Of a stretch of DNA of 64,000 bases, positions 61,763 to 64,000 are shown piece after piece. Made by a program: the position numbers and the translations under genes. Origin of the DNA: Acidobacteriota bacterium (lineage in GTDB: Bacteria; Acidobacteriota; Terriglobia; Terriglobales; Acidobacteriaceae); assembly GCA_021778315.1 (NCBI GenBank), contig JAJYCQ010000006.1:6462-70461 (forward strand). The letters run 5' to 3'. A model generated the notes under the pieces. That model ran no database searches. It saw only the letters and a list, made by a program, of their open reading frames with translations, and was not told the origin of the DNA. Position 1 is the stretch's first letter, and each line of letters begins with the position of its first letter.

Positions 61763-63224
61763 CGTGCGGTTGCGGAGTGCGGCGTGGAGGATCTCGCTGG
61801 GGGCTACGCTGGCGTTTGCGTTTGGGACGTCGCTGGTGTTTGTGGGGCTGCATCGATTTGTGGCGAACGATATTCAACGACGGAGCGATGCGTGGCTATC
61901 GGGCGAGGTGGAGGTGCTGGGGGATGTGGCCGAGCGGACGCCAAAAGACCGGCTGTACGGGCGGGTGGTGAGCGAAGTCGCGGAGCTGGCGAGCAAGGAA
62001 GTTCCGGATAAATTGCGGTCTGGGGATAACGCGGTCGAGAGTGAAAACGACTCGGTATTTTTTCTGCAGGTGGGTGCGGATGGATCGTCGCAGCTGTGGG
62101 TGGGGGCGGGGAATGGCGTGGCGAATCTGACGGCGATCCGGGCGAGCCATGTGGAGCCGGATGTACCGTTTCACTTGCAGGTGAAGGGGTTCGATATACC
62201 GTTCCGGGTGGCGTCGGTGCGGATGGATGATGGGAGCTCGATCTACCTGGGATTGTCGGAGCGAGATGAGCTACGTGTTCTGAGAAATCTTCGGCTGCGG
62301 TTTTTTTCGTTTGGATTGCTGATCGTGTTGTTTGGATTTGCGATTGTGTTTTATACGACGCGGCGGATGCTGGGGCATGTGCGAGAGATTACGGAGGCGG
62401 CGTCGCGGATTGGGCGGTCGGATTTGAGCAGCAGGGTACCGACGACGCAACATAACGACGAGGTGGGCAACCTGGCTCGGACGCTGAATACAATGCTGGA
62501 CCGGATCGAGAGCTCAGTCCACCAGCTGCACACGATTACGGATTCGCTGGCGCATGATTTGAGAAGTCCTCTGACGGCGATTCGCGGGAAGCTGGAGATG
62601 TATCTGTCGATCGGGATTGGGGTGGAGGAGAGCGAGCCGATTGTGTCGGCGATCGATGAGCTGGACAGGCTGACGGAGTTTTTGAATACGTCGCTGGATG
62701 TGGCGGAGGCGAAGGCAGATGCGCTGCGGCTGTCGCGGACGGAGATGGAGCTGGATGAGTTGATACGGGTGATGATGGACCTGTATGAGCCGTCGATGGC
62801 AGAGCGGGGATTGCGGATGCAGCTGCGGAGCGCGGGGCCGGTGCGGGTGTATGCGGATGCGGCGCTGATTCACCGGGTGATTGCGAATCTGCTGGAGAAT
62901 GAGATGAAGCATGTGCCGGCGTCGTGCACGATTGTGCTTCATCTGCAAGTGGAGAACGAGGTGGCGAAGCTGGTGGTGGAGGACGATGGGCCGGGGTTCG
63001 CGGAGGAGATTTGCAGCCAGGTATTTGAGCAGCGGGTGAAGGGCGCGGGATCGAAGGGGCATGGGCTGGGGCTGGCGTTTGTGGAGGCGGTGGTGCGAGC
63101 GCATGGGGGTGAGGTGACGGCGTCGAACCGGGCGGAGGGTGGAGCGAGGCTGACGATTTTGCTGCCGTGCGGGATGGATTATCACGAGCAGGAAGCTGGT
63201 CCGGTTGCGGTGTTCGCGGGGTAG
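61743..63224 (+). CDS. Sensor histidine kinase
   Basis: A 493-residue membrane kinase. Two membrane segments (about 15-35 and 180-202) enclose a ~140-residue periplasmic sensor region; a HAMP domain (about 200-255), HisKA with phospho-acceptor H271 in SLAHDLRSPLTA, and HATPase motifs NLLENEMKH, DDGPGF and KGHGLGLAFV follow. It would phosphorylate the regulator encoded just upstream. The periplasmic region has no recognisable ligand domain. Overlap of 20 bp with the regulator. Confidence 0.93.
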   Translation: MSSKSDSVRLRSAAWRISLGATLAFAFGTSLVFVGLHRFVANDIQRRSDAWLSGEVEVLGDVAERTPKDRLYGRVVSEVAELASKEVPDKLRSGDNAVESENDSVFFLQVGADGSSQLWVGAGNGVANLTAIRASHVEPDVPFHLQVKGFDIPFRVASVRMDDGSSIYLGLSERDELRVLRNLRLRFFSFGLLIVLFGFAIVFYTTRRMLGHVREITEAASRIGRSDLSSRVPTTQHNDEVGNLARTLNTMLDRIESSVHQLHTITDSLAHDLRSPLTAIRGKLEMYLSIGIGVEESEPIVSAIDELDRLTEFLNTSLDVAEAKADALRLSRTEMELDELIRVMMDLYEPSMAERGLRMQLRSAGPVRVYADAALIHRVIANLLENEMKHVPASCTIVLHLQVENEVAKLVVEDDGPGFAEEICSQVFEQRVKGAGSKGHGLGLAFVEAVVRAHGGEVTASNRAEGGARLTILLPCGMDYHEQEAGPVAVFAG

Positions 63225-63256
63225 GTGGGGAGAGATTTTTTTGGGAGCATGGAGCT

Positions 63257-63688
63257 TTGGAGCATCGGTTTGTGTTGCGCGTGCTGCTGACGTTGCTTTG
63301 CGTTGTGCAGGGAGTGATGACGGTTGCGATGGATCTGAACCGGACGCATGCGACGCATCCGGGGTGGATGCGCCATGCGAGGTTTCACGTGGTGTGGCAG
63401 ACGTTGACGATGGTGCTGCTGGCGGTGGTGGAGGTGGGGCTGCTGTGGGGAGGTGTGGTGGACAGGGAGCGAGGATTTTATGGAGCGCTGGTGCTGGCGA
63501 TGTTGTCGCCAGTGGCGTTCCTGCTGGCGTGGATGGGACGGTGGAGGTTTGATGGAGCGCTGTGGGATCCGGGGGGAACGTCTCCGCTGCGGGTGACGGT
63601 GCTGGGCAGAGAACGCGTGGTGGAGATGAATATGGTCGCGGTGCTGGTGGCGGTGACGGCGATGGTGGTGATGGGTGTGTTGTATTGA
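63257..63688 (+). CDS. Small membrane protein (DUF6640-like)
   Basis: About 143 residues with four membrane helices, starting near TTG 63257 (GGGAG ribosome site 9 bases upstream), since no ATG fits the frame early; GTG 63272 is an alternative. DLNRTHATHPGWMRHARFHV is a distinctive loop with several His, similar to DUF6640-type proteins, which have no assigned function. It follows the kinase by about 30 bp. Confidence 0.65.
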   Translation: MEHRFVLRVLLTLLCVVQGVMTVAMDLNRTHATHPGWMRHARFHVVWQTLTMVLLAVVEVGLLWGGVVDRERGFYGALVLAMLSPVAFLLAWMGRWRFDGALWDPGGTSPLRVTVLGRERVVEMNMVAVLVAVTAMVVMGVLY

Positions 63689-63760
63689 GCGTGAGTGCGT
63701 AATTTGTGAAGCGTACACTTGTGCAGTCTGAAGTATTGATGGAACTGGAGAGAGGGAAAA

Positions 63761-64000
63761 ATGATCGTCATTGATACGGAGCATGTAGACCTTGCGACAC
63801 CGACGGGCAGCATGAGGACGCATATTGTGCGGCCGGCGGCTCCTGGACGCTACCCGGGAATTATGTTGTTCTCGGAGATCTTTCAAGTGACGGCACCGAT
63901 CCGGAGGACGGCGCTGCAGTTGGCTGGACATGGGTACGTGGTGGCGGTGCCTGAGGTGTATCACGAGTATGAGCCGGCGGGGACTGTGCTGAAGTATGAC
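63761..64000 (+). CDS. Dienelactone hydrolase family protein (partial)
   Basis: The first 80 residues of an alpha/beta hydrolase cut by the window end. VDLATPTGSMRTHIVRPAAP, GIMLFSEIFQVTAPIRRTA and AGHGYVVAVPEVYHEYEPAG are the characteristic N-terminal strands of dienelactone hydrolase-like proteins; the catalytic Cys/Asp/His lie beyond the window. Ribosome site GGAGAGAGGG precedes ATG 63761. Confidence 0.88.
   Translation, partial: MIVIDTEHVDLATPTGSMRTHIVRPAAPGRYPGIMLFSEIFQVTAPIRRTALQLAGHGYVVAVPEVYHEYEPAGTVLKYD

Noticed and set aside
1..64000. CRISPR arrays, phage genes or transposases
   Set aside because: No regularly spaced repeats, transposase motifs or phage structural genes were found in any frame.

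Overview
The window looks like chromosomal DNA of a high-G+C bacterium of the Acidobacteria (Acidobacteriaceae; Granulicella/Terriglobus-like). This is inferred from gene content (hopanoid genes, a HemQ-type heme pathway, many secreted glycosidases, DUF2252 and DUF2846 proteins, IorAB-like molybdoenzyme), heavy GC-biased codon use and dispersed short repeats that run into coding ends. No ribosomal or other marker gene fixes the taxon.

Layout. 0-4.7 kb: the end of a histidine kinase, a SCO-type copper protein, hemC, a secreted two-repeat protein and a NIPSNAP protein. 4.7-10.6 kb: a two-domain ALDH16-type aldehyde dehydrogenase and deoC (deoxyribose breakdown) around a triple DUF2846-like secreted protein, then a Crp/Fnr regulator. 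11-18.2 kb: DUF2252 protein, GH38 alpha-mannosidase, hemD, nth and hemQ. 18.6-19.5 kb: a decayed DUF4238 gene. 19.8-27.7 kb: recN, a small metallothionein, ispH, squalene-hopene cyclase, hpnH, an unknown gene and hpnA; a likely hpnG lies at 32.0 kb. 27.8-41.1 kb: ArsR/AHSA1 pair, GH144-like and GH39 hydrolases, GMC oxidoreductase, zinc alcohol dehydrogenase, M14-type peptidase and a two-subunit molybdenum hydroxylase. 41.3-44.9 kb: an aa3-type cytochrome c oxidase operon (coxB-coxA-coxC-small membrane protein).

45.2-52.9 kb has clearly lower G+C and different codon use. It holds an efflux adaptor, an RND permease reduced to its two ends, a TolC-like channel, a universal stress protein, TauE/SafE plus DUF1634, and a YeiH-like exporter. 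It ends beside tRNA-Ser(CGA), so it is a candidate island, though no integrase is seen.

53.5-60.9 kb is the most unusual part: a tightly overlapping seven-gene minus-strand operon. In transcription order it encodes a polyprenyl synthase, an FtsX-type ABC permease, its ATPase, a divergent heme-copper-oxidase subunit-I-like protein, a small membrane protein, an MFS-like protein fused to CcoO-like and c-type cytochrome domains, and a YceI-family isoprenoid-binding protein. I propose an isoprenoid/quinone-linked membrane redox system. A divergent two-component system follows at 61.1-63.2 kb, then a small membrane protein and the start of a dienelactone-hydrolase-family gene.
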